Positions 36,320 through 47,762 of a DNA stretch of 64,000 nt are shown piece after piece (within the stretch, counting starts at the first letter, position 1; each line of letters begins with the position of its first letter). The DNA is from Argopecten irradians (Eukaryota > Mollusca > Bivalvia > Pectinida > Pectinidae), in NCBI RefSeq assembly GCF_041381155.1, contig NC_091134.1:60481467-60545466 (forward strand). Reading direction: 5' to 3'. A program made the position numbers and the translations under genes. The notes under the pieces were generated by a model, which saw nothing but the letters and a program-made list of their open reading frames with translations, did no database searches and was not told where the DNA came from.

Positions 36320-39300
36320 ACGAACTGCTTCCTTTGGCCGGACACCATGGCTTCCGCACGAACGGCTAGACTGTAGAGACAACCTTCTTTTGGGTATGCG
36401 GCTCCACACGAACGGCTAGGTTGTAGAGGCGACCTTTGTGGGGGTATGTGGCTCCACATGAACAGCCATATTGTAGAGGCGACCTTTGTGGGGGTATGTG
36501 GCTCCGCATGAATAGCCAGATTGTAGAGGCGACCTTTGTGGGGGTATGTGGCTCCACATGAACTGCCAGATTGTAGAGGCGACCTTTGTTGGGGTATGTG
36601 GCTCCACATGAACGGCCAGATTGTAGAGGCGACCTTTGTGGGGGTATGTGGCTCTACATGAACATCAAGATTGTAGAGGCGACCTTTGTTGGGGTATGTG
36701 GCTCCACACGAACAGTCAGATTGTAGAGGCGACCGTTGTGGGGGGTATGTGGCACCGCATGAACAGCCAGATTATAGAGGCGACCTTTGTGGGGGTATGT
36801 GGCTCCACATGAACTGCCAGATTGTAGAGGCGACCTTTGTTGGGGTATGTGGCTCCACATGAACGGCCAGATTGTAGAGGCGACCTTTGTGGGGGTATGT
36901 GGCTCTACATGAACAGCAAGATTGTAGAGGCGACCTTTGTTGGGGTATGTGGCTTCGCATGAACAGCCAGATTGTAGAAGCGACCTTTGTGGTGTATGTG
37001 GCTCCACATGAACAGCCAGATTGTAGAAGCGACCTTTGTTGGGGTATGTGGCTGCACATGAACAGCCAGATTGTAGAGGCGACCTTTGTTGTGGTATGTG
37101 GCTCCACACGAACAGTCAGATTGTAGAGGCGACCTTTGTTGTGGTATGTTGCTCCACATGAACAGCCAGATTGTAGAGGCGACCTTTGTTGGGGTATGTT
37201 GCTCCACATGAACAGCCAGATTGTAGAGGCGACCTTTGTTGGGGTATGTGGTTCCACATGAACAGCCAGATTGTAGAGGCGACCTTTGTTGGAGTATGTG
37301 GCTCCACACGAACAGTCAGATTGTAGAGGCGACCTTTGTGGGGGGTATGTGGCACCGCATGAACAGCCAGATTATAGAGGTGACCTTTGTTGTGGTATGT
37401 GGCTCCACATCAACAGCCAGATTGTAGAGGCGACCTTTGTTGGGGTATGTGGCTCCACACGAACAGTCAGATTGTAGAGGCGACCTTTGTGGGGGGGGGG
37501 GGGGGGGGGGTATGTGGCACCGCATGAACAGCCAGATTGTAGAGGTGACCTTTGTTGGGGTATGTGGCTCCACACGAACGGCCATATTGTAGCGGCGACC
37601 TTTGTTGGGGTATGTGGCTCCACATGAACAGCCAGATTGTAGAGGCGACCTTTTTTGGGGCATGTGGCTCCACACGAACGGCCAGATTGTAGAGGCCACC
37701 TTTGTGGGTGTGTGTGGCTCTACACGAACAGCCAGATTGTAGAGGCGACCTTTGTTGGGGTATGTGGCTCCACATGAACAGCCAGATTGTAAGGCGACCT
37801 TAGGGACCTTAGAGGGGGGTATGTGGCACCACACGAACAGCCAGATTGTAGAGGCGACCTTCTTTAGGGTAGGGTATGTGGCTCCACATGAACGTCTAGA
37901 TTGTAGAGGCGACCTTTGTGGGGGTATGTGGCACAACACGAACAGCCAGATTGAAGGGGCGACCTTTGTTGGTGTGTGTGGCTCCACACGAACGGCCAGA
38001 TTGTAGAGGCGACCTTTGTTGGGGTATGTGGCTCCACATGAACAGCCAGATTGTAGAGGCGACCTTTGTTGGGGCATGTGGCTCCACACGAACGGCCAGA
38101 TTGTAGAGGCCACCTTTGTGGGTGTGTGTGGCTCTACACGAACAGCCAGATTGTAGAGGCGACCTTTGAGGGGGTATGTGGCACCACACGAACAGCCAGA
38201 TTGTAGAGGCGACCTTTGTTGGGGTATGTGGCTCCACTTGAACAGCCAGATTATAGAGGCGACCTTTGTTGGGGCATGTGGCTCCACACGAACGGCCAGA
38301 TTGTAGAGGCCACCTTTGTGGGTGTGTGTGGCTCTACACGAACAGCCAGATTGTAGAGGCGACCTTTGTTGGGGTATGTGGCTCCACATGAACAGCCAGA
38401 TTGTAGAGGCGACCTTTGAGGGGGTATGTGGCACCACACGAACAGCCAGATTGTAGAGGCGACCTTCTTTAGGGTATGTGGCTCCACATGAACGTCTAGA
38501 TTGTAGAGGCGACCTTTGTGGGGGTATGTGGCACAACACGAACAGCCAGATTGAAGGGGCGACCTTTGTGGGTGTGTATGGCTCCACACGAACGGCCAGA
38601 TTGTAGAGGTGACCTTTGAGGGGGTATGTGGCTCCACATGAATAGCCAGATTGTAGAGGCGACATTCTTTTGGGTATGTGGCTCCACATGAACGTCCAGA
38701 TTGTAGAGGCGAACTTCGTTGGGTATGTGGCTCCACACGAAAGGCTAGATTGTAGAGGCGACTTTTTTTTCGGTATGTGGCTCCACATGAACAGCCAGAT
38801 TGTAGATTGTGGGGGAATGTGGCTCCACATGAACAGCCAGATTGTAGAGGCGACCTTTGTGGGGGTATGTGGCTCCACATGAACAGCCAGATTATAGAGG
38901 CGATATTTGTGGGGGTATGTGGATCCACATGAACAGCCAGATTGTAGAGGCGACCTTTGTGGGGGTATGTGGCTCCACACGAATGGCCAGATTGTAGAGT
39001 CGACCTTTGTGGGAGAATGTGGCTCCACATAAACAGCCAGATTGTAGAGGCGACCTTTGTGGGGGTATGTGGCTCCACACGAACAGCCAGATTATAGAGG
39101 CGATCTTTGTGGGGGTATGTGGCTCCACATGAACAGCCAGATTGTAGAGGCGACCTTTGTGGGGGTATGTGGCTCCACATGAACAGCCAGATTGTAGAGG
39201 CGACCTTTGTGGGGGTATGTAGCTCCACATGAACAGCCAGATTGTAGAGGCGACCTTTGTTGGGGAATGTGGCTCCACATGAACAGCCAGATTGTAGAGG

Positions 39301-40250
39301 CGACCTTTGTGGGGGAATGTGGCTCCACATGAACAGCCAGATTGTAGAGGTGACCTTTGTGGGGGAATGTGGCTCCACATGAACGGCCAAATTGTAGAGG
39401 CGACCTTTGTGGGGTATGTGGCTCCACATGAACGTCCAGATTTTAGAGGCGACCTTCGTTGGGGTATGTGGCTCCACACGAACGGATAGATTATAGCGGC
39501 GACCTTTGTTGGGATATGTGGCTCCATACGAATGGCAAGACTGTAGAGGCGATCTTCTTTTCGGTATGTGACTCCACATGAACGTCCAGATTGTAGAGGC
39601 GACCTTTGTGGGGGTATGTGGTTCCACATGAACGGCCAGATTGTATAGGCGACCTTTGCGGGGGAATGTGGCTCCATATGAACAGCCAGATCGTAGAGGC
39701 GACCTTTGTGGGGGTATGTGGCTCCACACGAACAACCAGATTATAGAGGCGACATTTGTGGGTGTATGTGGTTCCACATGAACGTCCAGATTGTAGAGAC
39801 GACCTTTGTGGGGGTATGTGGCTCCACATGAACAGCCAGATTATAGAGGCGACCTTTCTTGGGATATGTGGCTCCACATGAACGGCCAGAATGTAGAGGC
39901 GACCTTTGTTGGGGAATGTGGCTCCACATGAACATCCAGATTGTAGAGGCGACCTTTGTGGGGGGTGGCTCCACACGAACGGCCAGATTGTAGAGGCGAC
40001 CTTTGTGGGGGTATGTGGCTCCACATGAACGGCAAGACTGTAGAGGCGACCTTTGTGGGGGTATGTGGCTCCACATGAACAGCCAGACTGTAGAGGCGAC
40101 CTTTGTGGGGGTATGTGGCTCCACACGAACAGCCAGATTATAGAGGCGACCTTTGTTGGGGCATGTGACTCCACACGAACGGCCAGATTGTAGAGGCGAC
40201 CTTGTTGGGGTATGTGGCTCCACACGAGAGGCGGCAGATTTGGGGGACCT
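36320..40250 (+). repeat. minisatellite, 50-bp unit, about 78 copies
   Basis: The unit contains GACCTTTGTGGGGGTATGTG, GCTCCACATGAACAGCCAG and ATTGTAGAGGC and repeats every 50 bp, with degenerate copies at both ends. Larger blocks are duplicated inside it. A GCACCGCATGAACAGCC variant recurs 600 bp apart (36750, 37350). A TTAGGG-containing variant followed by a TTGAAGGGGC variant recurs 606 bp apart (37855, 38461). A GGGGCATGTGG plus GGCCACCTTTG pair recurs at about 37657, 38073 and 38273. The minus strand is open in all frames over long runs only because 50 is not a multiple of 3 and the unit lacks stops there. Confidence 0.97.
37491..37510 (+). repeat. poly-G tract inside the minisatellite
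   Basis: Twenty consecutive G where other units have five or six, so one unit has expanded its G run. Confidence 0.95.
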
Positions 40251-41709
40251 TCGTCAGAGTGCAAAGTTTTGGGCGCTACGTGGACGTACATATATAGTGT
40301 ATATGTTTGGGTTTCCAGATGGGAGGCACCAATAGTCAATACGGCAAACATTTTGCTCGGAACTAGAAAGAAATTGTATTGCAATCCTTCAACTTTAACT
40401 CAGAACAAATAATTGATTTTTGATAAGCACCATGCAGGTTGAATTAAACAAAGAAAATTATATTACTTTTTTGAGACCTCAAGGTAAAAAACGTTATTTG
40501 GTTGGTTGCTTGCTTTATTTACGTCCTGTCAACATTTAGGGTAATTAAAGGACGGCCTCCCCTGCATTGTGTTTGCGTGAATATTTTTATAGCGTTCTCT
40601 CGCTCATGCATACTGTCAGAAATACCGGACATAACGCCCCACTCAGTCACATTACACATTATAATTCTTACGTCTTCATATTGAAAAAAGTCACCATACA
40701 GCTCATTGTTCTCAAAATAAATTCAACATTGTACATCATTAGTTTAAAAAAAAACTCAGTTTGTACATCCGTACAAAAATAAGGCAAACCTGCTATATAT
40801 CGTCCGTCGTGCCATGAAGTCACGTAAAACTCGGGGGTTGAGTTGTCGCTCAACTGTCAAACTTTGACCTTTAACATGACCTCCGACCTGACAGGTAATA
40901 TTGGATAGTCTTTAAAAACCTACAGGGAGGCCTTGGCGTGTCGGGTCACCAGAAGCATCAACAGGTGTCGAGAGGTTTCCAGAGGAGTCGATTCTGAGAC
41001 TACTTATATATGTAACTTGATTCTGTAGATAGAAGACTGATCCTGTCACACTATTAACCTATATCTATAGCTCAAGGTTAGGGAAGCTCACCTTACAGAA
41101 TCTGGAACACCGCTCGATGTTCAATCTTGACACAGTTGCTCAACTTCAAATAAGAAGTTTATTGCAAAGTCGCCCAGTATCTACATGTATTTAAACAGAT
41201 AGTTAGCAAACGGGGGTATATTTTGGTACCACTTATTTTGCAGTAGTACACGCTGAATATATATTAAAAAAACTCCTTTCGAAAGAGAAGATAACTCTGC
41301 ATGATAAAAACGTTCATCCAAGGGGTTATTAGAACTGTCCATATATCCACATGGTTGGATATAACGACAGTGATAGTAACTCATGGAGTATCGAGGATGG
41401 ACCAATGTAAGTGTCTTAAAACATAACATTTAGCACAAAAACGTACATAACAGTCCTATCTGATAAGATTTCCTTCCATAAGACAGATACAGAAACTCCA
41501 TACCTAATAATACTACAATACTGGTCAATAGTAGAAAACTGCTCGTTCATACACATACAAACTGATGTATTACTAGAGCATAGGATCACTGTATAGGATT
41601 TGTTTTCTCTTAGCCTTTTCCAACCTTAATCTTTTGGTGAAAGTTGAATACAACTTAATCCTAGGCGTTTTACTGTGTAATGCGATTATGGAAACTTACT
41701 CGGTCTCTC
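40251..41709. other. unannotated stretch
   Basis: No gene seen. The word GGAGTATCGAGGATGG at about 41386 is identical to 16 bp of the inverted repeat at 56473-56807, so a relic of that family may lie here. Confidence 0.4.
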
Positions 41710-41800
41710 GTTGCTATGGTTACGCCCCTTAACACGTGATGGGGACAAGGTGAGCAGCCTTACATGACCTGATGACCTCGGATGTCCGACACTTTATAAA
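41710..41800 (+). promoter_or_regulatory. candidate promoter: X-box, E-box, TATA box
   Basis: GTTGCTATGGTTAC at 41710-41723 matches, on the minus strand, the RFX X-box form GTNRCC-N2-RGYAAC. CACGTG lies at 41733-41738 and TATAAA at 41795-41800, followed by GGACG. The order and spacing resemble a small TATA promoter. No confirmed gene follows; an ORF at 42039 is the only candidate. Short motifs like these also occur by chance. Confidence 0.3.
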
Positions 41801-42038
41801 GGACGTTCTTTTTGTGTTGAACCGGGACGGATTCCCCCGAGGAGTTATCTTTTTTATTGTCATATTACATGGAGATGGGATATTGGCGGTGTTCTCCATT
41901 TAAATGTTATTCCTATCGCTCTCTTTGATACAAAGAACAGAAAGATGAAAACTAGACACTTTTAAATAGTAATATTAAGACTCTGTGTAATGTAAAGAAT
42001 TATCGTTTGCATAAAAAATCTGAAATAAAGTCGGTAAT

Positions 42039-42239
42039 ATGTGTCAGATATCATCGGAAATGCTACATGGTGTTTTGCCAAATGTCGCACTTCCAAACCA
42101 CGTCGGGAGCCTGACGTCAGAACCATGTAAGATATATGGAAGCCCAAACAACGTCGGAAGTGTCACGCAGGAATCATGTCATATAGATGTAGCGTCTGAA
42201 TTATCATTTCATGTATCGGATGTCATAACGACGTTATGA
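42039..42239 (+). CDS. possible small ORF with a 17-residue internal repeat
   Basis: Sixty-six codons containing two in-frame related blocks, PNHVGSLTSEPCKIY and PNNVGSVTQESCHID, 51 bp apart. A possible promoter lies about 240 bp upstream. There is no signal peptide or known domain, and several ATGs precede it in the would-be leader. The DNA repeat may simply be a decayed minisatellite. Confidence 0.18.
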   Translation: MCQISSEMLHGVLPNVALPNHVGSLTSEPCKIYGSPNNVGSVTQESCHIDVASELSFHVSDVITTL

Positions 42240-42322
42240 ATTTGACGTCTGAACAGCAAGCGTTGGAAATCTGGCTGGTGAATCGAGACAGCTATCAGAC
42301 AGCAAAGAAATCTATGACATTT

Positions 42323-42605
42323 TAAAGTTACATGTGCCGTAATTTTCATCCTGACATAGCTGACGAATCAAAAAGAGCTTTAAATTCAATATTTACTACC
42401 AAAAGTTACCAACATTTTGAGAATTACTACTTACAATTCATACATAGGTTTTGATTTTAAAAGAATTTTGGTAGTACTGCCAAAAAAATCATTATATTTA
42501 TTATACAGCTACATATACACCCAGGTTGTGGTCTACAATTTCATTTAACTTGTTTACAGCATTTATTATTAGTAAAGTGATTCCTGTTTTAATATCAGCA
42601 TACAT
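42323..42605 (+). repeat. interspersed repeat, copy 2 (other at 22617-22832)
   Basis: Matches the copy at 22617 in order and orientation, with a roughly 60-bp extra segment between GTAGTACTGCC and ATTAGTAAAGTG. Confidence 0.7.
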
Positions 42606-43418
42606 AAAACACAATAAACAATAATTTTACAATGAATCAATTCTGTGTTGGAAGTAACGTTGATAAGGCAAATATTCGTAGCTTTCACCAACACTGGAGA
42701 ATGTCCACGAATGTAATGGTAAAAGAGAGATAACTCCTACGAGTTGAACAGTGGAATTGGCTTATTCTCCTCATAAAGACGAAACTTACTACGTATCATG
42801 TGTCGGTTAACATGAAAAAATAGATTCATCACATATCTGAAAATGGCAGCTCTTGTGTTAAACTGAAATATGATCAATAGGAAAATATACGTAACATACA
42901 GAATCCATAACTTACAAAGCAGGACTAAATCGTTAAAAAAATCATGTAATAAAAGATAAAACGAATTATAGAACTGAAAATAATGGTAAAAGTTGTGTAC
43001 TTTGTGTTAATAACAAAATTTAAAAGTTTGTATAACCATTTTGTTCAAAATGAAGAAAAAACTGAAAAATAAATAGAAACGACCTAGTCACTATTTCATA
43101 TTATTATCTTTCGGCGAGGTAAACAATCCCTGTGTGCATGCGCGATGTGGGAACATTTACCGAAGGAAATCTCATCTGTCTAATGGACATATCTGCTATC
43201 GACTGAAAACACCAATTTATATACTACAAGTACCTGATTACTGTGTTAAATCTAATAAACGTTGAAACGTATGCAGAAGTTTTGTGAAGAGTTTCTAAGT
43301 GTAAATATTCATATATTGTACAGGTTTTTGCAGCTTTAAAGAAGAGTTTTTAGCATAATATATGGTTTTATACTTGCTTCTACCATTATTTTATTTCACT
43401 TGTCATGATATTAGGTAC
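42606..43418. other. unannotated stretch
   Basis: No gene seen. Contains AAAGAGAGATAACTCC at 42721, another member of the AAGGGAGATAACTC-like motif. Confidence 0.4.
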
Positions 43419-43522
43419 TAGTCCGCTAAACCTGCCAATATTATTAGGTTTAAAAAAAATGGCCTAATATATAAACTTTATAATAAGGAAAAACTAATAA
43501 TATATGCATGTTTAGCGGACTA
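43419..43522. mobile_element. small inverted-repeat element (possible mini-MITE)
   Basis: TAGTCCGCTAAAC at 43419-43431 is perfectly inverted as GTTTAGCGGACTA at 43510-43522, with an AT-rich middle. If the outer TA is a target duplication, a Tc1/mariner-type origin would fit. The flanks also share AGGTAC (43414 and near 43527). Confidence 0.5.
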
Positions 43523-43559
43523 ATGAGGTACATGTATTTCTTTTATCATTATATCAATA

Positions 43560-43945
43560 TTTGACATTCCCTATATATCCTTAGTTATAATGTATATCCG
43601 TCTAATGGACATTCCCTATATATCTCTAGTTATAGTATCTATATCCGTCTAATGGACATTCCTTCTATAGCCCTAGTTATAATATATATCCGTCTAATGG
43701 ACATTTCCTATATATCTCTAGTTATAGTCTCTATCCGTCTAATGGACATTCCTTATATAGCCCTAGTTATAATATATATCCGTCTTATGGCCATTCCCTA
43801 TATATCTTTAGTTATAGTCTCTATCCGTCTAATGGACATTCCTTATATAGCCCTAGTTATAATATATACAACTGTATCCGTCTAATGGACATTCCTTATA
43901 CTGTAAATACCTAGTTATAGTCTATCCGTCAAATGGAAATTCCCT
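43560..43945 (+). repeat. minisatellite, 45-bp unit in 90-bp pairs, about 8 copies
   Basis: CCGTCTAATGGACATTCC recurs at about 43598, 43645, 43690, 43735, 43780, 43825, 43878 and 43926. Units alternate between a TATATCTCTAGTTATAGTC form and a TATAGCCCTAGTTATAAT form. Because 45 is a multiple of 3, a 77-codon ORF with a 15-residue repeat arises (43652-43885); I see no sign it is expressed. Confidence 0.93.
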
Positions 43946-43950
43946 ATTAT

Positions 43951-44074
43951 ACAAGTATTTCATGGGTTTGACAACAAATGTTATATTGGCCTCGTGCAAT
44001 ATAATATTTGTTGATTACCATCACCGAGGGGTAAATATTATGAACTAGAGCACAGAAACCCATGAAATATTTGT
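43951..44074. mobile_element. small hairpin element with 19-bp inverted ends
   Basis: ACAAGTATTTCATGGGTTT at 43951-43969 faces its inverted partner at 44056-44074 with one mismatch. The centre holds a second inverted pair around AATATAATATTTGTTG. Confidence 0.6.
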
Positions 44075-44449
44075 TTTATTATATAATCACTATTTTTTAG
44101 TTGAATATTTTATAAAACGAATACGACAATCACTTAAAAAATCAACAGCACCGTACCGTACGGAGAAGCTTCAAGTCCTATTGAAGATTGACGTATTACC
44201 CACGTACGTCACGTTGTAACTCCCGTTTTAATGTCTTATTGTCTTTTTTAACATTATTAGACCTGCATGCAGCCTTTTAATCTAATTTACAATCGCCGTG
44301 TCCGTCCTCTACTCGATAAACATCTATATGACGTGCTTGATTCGAGATCTATAAAGCTAGCGCGAAATTGAGCGTGAACCTTTATGACGTCATAATAACG
44401 TAACTCACTGTTACGCGCGATTCCTTATAATTCAATATAAGATATAGTG

Positions 44450-44585
44450 CCACGTATTTTTTTCGGTATGCAATTAATTATTTTTCATTTAACTTGAAGT
44501 AAAATTAGAAGCTCACACTTTTCAATGGTGGTAATTGTGTAAAGTAAGTAACTTTTGTAACTGAAGAAAAACACTCGGTTCTTTC
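44450..44585 (+). repeat. interspersed repeat, plus-strand copy
   Basis: ATAGTGCCACG, ATGCAATTAATTATTTTT, GAAGCTCA, ACTTTTCAATGGTGGTAAT and GTAAAGTAAGTAACTTTTG match the reverse complement of 57475-57632 in the same order. Confidence 0.85.
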
Positions 44586-44885
44586 CGTTATAAACAGCTA
44601 ACGCCTACAGATACAGTTTCTTGTTGTGTTTTGCGACATTTTAACGTTGATAAACATTGCCAATATTTCAAATAATATGTTGTAATTTTGAAAACTTTCT
44701 AATTTTAGGTATAAGAACGTTTGTAGGAAGTCAAAGCCCCTAAGAAATTTATGTAAATCTAATGATTTAGTAACTATGCCTTTCAATGATGTGTGGTGCA
44801 AAATATGGTTAACGGGTAAAACAGGCGCATGATAATACTAAGACAAAAATCGAGAAAACGTTCGGAGTGGAGGCAGGGTCCGTTC

Positions 44886-46060
44886 CCGGACATGGGCCTT
44901 ATATTACCAGGTATGCACTTATGACCAGGCATGGGCTTATTACCAGGCATGGTTTTTTTTTACCAGGCATGGGCTTATTACCAGGCATGGGCATATTACC
45001 AAGAATGGACTTATTACCAGGCATGGACTTATTACCAGGCATGGGCTTGTTACCAGGCATGGGCTTATTACCAGGCATGGACCTATTACCAGGCATGGAA
45101 TTATTACCAGGCATGGACTTATTACCAGACATGCACTTATGACCAGGCATGGGCTTATTACCAGACGTGGGCTTATTACCAGGCATGGACTTATTACCAG
45201 GCATGGGCTTGTTACCAGGTATGGGCTTATTATCAGGCATGGACTTATTACCAGACGTTGGCTTGTTACCAGGCATGGGCTTATTACCAGGCATGGACCT
45301 ATTACAAGGCATGGACTTATTACCAGGCATGGACTTATTACCAGACATGCACTTATGACCAGGCATGGGCTTATTACCAGGTATAGGCTTGTTACCAGGT
45401 ATGGGCTTATTACCAGGCATGGACTTATTACCAGGCATGGACTTATTACCAGACATGCACTTATGATCAGGCATGGGCTTATTACCAGACGTGGGCATAT
45501 TACCAGGCATGGACTTGTTACCAGGTATGGGCTTATTACCAGGCATGGACTTATTACCAGACATGAACTTATTACCAGACATGAACTTATGACCAGGCAT
45601 GGGCTTGTTACCAGGTTTGGGCTTATTATCAGGCATGGACTTATTACCAAGCATGGACTTATTACCAGACATGGACTTATTACCAGACATGCACTTATTA
45701 CCAGACGTGGGCTTATTACCAGGCATGGACTTATTACCAGGCATGGGCTTGTTACCAGGTATGGGCTTATTACCAGACATGGGCTTATTACCAGGCATGG
45801 ACTTATTACCAGGCGTGGGCTTGTTACCAGGTATGGGCTTATTACCAGGCATGCACTTATTACCAGACGTGGGCTTATTACCAGGCATGGACTTATTACC
45901 AGGCATGGACTTATTACCAGGCATGGACTTATTACCAGGCATGGGCTTGTTACCAGGTATGGGCTTATTACCAGGCATGGACGTATTACCAGACATGCAC
46001 TTATGACCAGGCATGGGCTTATTACCAGACGTTGGCTTGTTATCAGGCATGAGATTGGTA
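44886..46060 (+). repeat. minisatellite, 18-bp unit, about 64 copies
   Basis: The unit TTATTACCAGGCATGGGC varies mainly at GGGC/GGAC, GGCATG/GACATG/GACGTG and TTATTACC/TTATGACC. Variant strings such as GACATGCACTTATGACC recur at 45128, 45348, 45453 and 45993, so blocks of several units have been duplicated. Eighteen is a multiple of 3 and the unit lacks stops in five of six frames, which yields several long ORFs (up to 433 codons on the minus strand). Confidence 0.97.
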
Positions 46061-47225
46061 CATATGCATATACATTTGCATAGTGCTGTTATTTTTCCCT
46101 GAGATGCAAGTAATAATTTTAACTTTTGTTCATGAATTTTTAATTCGAAAACTTTGTGGGTCTTTAACATTATCGGGACATGAAAAAAAAGAGTTTGCAA
46201 ACCCTTTTTTTGGGAATCAGCACCATAAAACTTTCTCAGACAGATTTAGAATATTTACTCAAGCCTGCATGTACTGTATGTAAAATTATAAAGTTTGTCT
46301 GGATGACACCAATGTATTCATATGCCAGTATACATGTATATAGGGTAAAGAAATAATTCTGTATGCTACATATTGCAATAAGGTTGAATGACAGTAACGT
46401 TGATTATTTACACAGCAGTCAAACTGTTTAGAGAGCGATTTTACTTTGAGTTGCTTCCCTTTGGTAAGGATCTAGCCATTGTTTCGGATTAGGCCTTTCG
46501 GAGTATGCATGTGTACATTGTATATTTTATGTGAAGATCAACGTTTTAGCAGAGTTATCTGTGACATAGAAATAAATTTCAGACTAGCCAGATTATGTTT
46601 TACAGGTTTAGATTATTGATGAGAGTGGGAAAAATACGCAAATGTTTCTACGTAAACAAATCTAAATACAGTATAGCCATGACTACAATGTAGCTAGATA
46701 TAGGTGAAACCGAAAGAAGGCTGTTACTGTTTGACTGTTGTGTCAAATTGTTATGAATAACTGCCATAAGCCGGTTGGAAGCTTGTAATCACAACTACGT
46801 AACCAATAGTTTCTCTCGAAGAGGTAGGTTTCGTATTTCATTCAAGATACGAAAAAAAACCAAGTACCATATGTATTCAATTTTTGTTTGTTCCGTACAT
46901 GTAAGTGCGTGCACAGCTGAAATACAACCTTTTACTTTAGAATTCAATATTAAAGTGAACCTATTGTATACTTCCGTAGCAGTTTTAGCATAGCTCTAAA
47001 TGATGATTGATACAATAAAAGTACATAAATTAATCTGACTGGCCCAGGGCCTTACATTTACCAGTTTACTTTCACTTTACCAAAAAATGATAATCACTGA
47101 TAGTACAAATCATAATAACATAGAGAATGGGGAGCCAATGCAAGTTGTCGATTTACCTAATATGTAGCAATGTTGATATGATAATTACATGTATAATCAT
47201 AGGTAACCACTAACCAGATATACAT
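46061..47225. other. unannotated stretch upstream of the GTPase gene
   Basis: No exon recognised. If the GTPase gene has 5' non-coding or coding exons they may lie here, but I could not identify one. Confidence 0.35.
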
Positions 47226-47515
47226 GTGTACACTCTGTACAGTCAGTTCTCTACAGTACATGTAATTAACTTTGTACATGTACACATGACATACAATGTA
47301 CATGTATGTTTAACTTTATACATGTACACATATATGTTTAACTTTGTACATATATACACATTCATGTTCACCCATATTTGTATGTTTAACTTTGTACATG
47401 TACATATGACATATGTATAACTTTTTACATGTACACATAAATGTTTAACATTGTACATGTACACAAATGTTTAACTTTGTACATAAACACATACATGTAT
47501 GTGTATTAACTTTCG
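47226..47515 (+). repeat. imperfect minisatellite rich in GTACATGTAC
   Basis: Seven to eight copies of a 26-50 bp unit made of TTTAACTTTGTACATGTAC plus variable CACATATATG sequence. The GTACATGTAC core is self-complementary. Confidence 0.8.
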
Positions 47516-47620
47516 CAGATAATCTAAGTAAAACACTTAAGATTATACTTTACACCATCTTATTGTCATAATGTGTTATCTATAGATAGACATACAAAAT
47601 GTATGTATAGTATATTTTAT

Positions 47621-47700
47621 GAAGCTCAATAAATGGGATTGGTAGAGCATCTGGCTAAATTTTGGAGGTTGTGGGTTCAAACCCCGACCTGACAGCTACC
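47621..47700 (+). pseudogene. tRNA-like relic (probable SINE head)
   Basis: GCTCAATAAATGGGATTGGTAGAGCATCTGG (47624-47654) resembles a tRNA D arm and A box. GTGGGTTCAAACCCCGAC (47671 onward) is a T arm with a B box. The 5' acceptor strand does not pair with the 3' GACAGCT, so it is not a working tRNA. It lies just upstream of the first GTPase exon. Confidence 0.55.
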
Positions 47701-47762
47701 TTTTCAGATATTGTATAAAAAGGTAAATAAGGGCTTCTTCAAATTGGTTCATTCTATTCCAG

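Noticed and set aside
37316-39028. 570-codon minus-strand ORF and companions of up to 508 codons
   Set aside because: They are fully inside the 50-bp minisatellite and open in every frame for arithmetic reasons, with no unique sequence, leader or splice context.
36320-40250. CRISPR-like regular repeats
   Set aside because: Units are contiguous with no spacers, and the DNA is eukaryotic.
44899-46200. 433-codon minus-strand and 314-codon plus-strand ORFs
   Set aside because: Both are made of the 18-bp minisatellite; overlapping ORFs in five frames cannot all be genes. Kept only as a finding because of the minus-strand leader.
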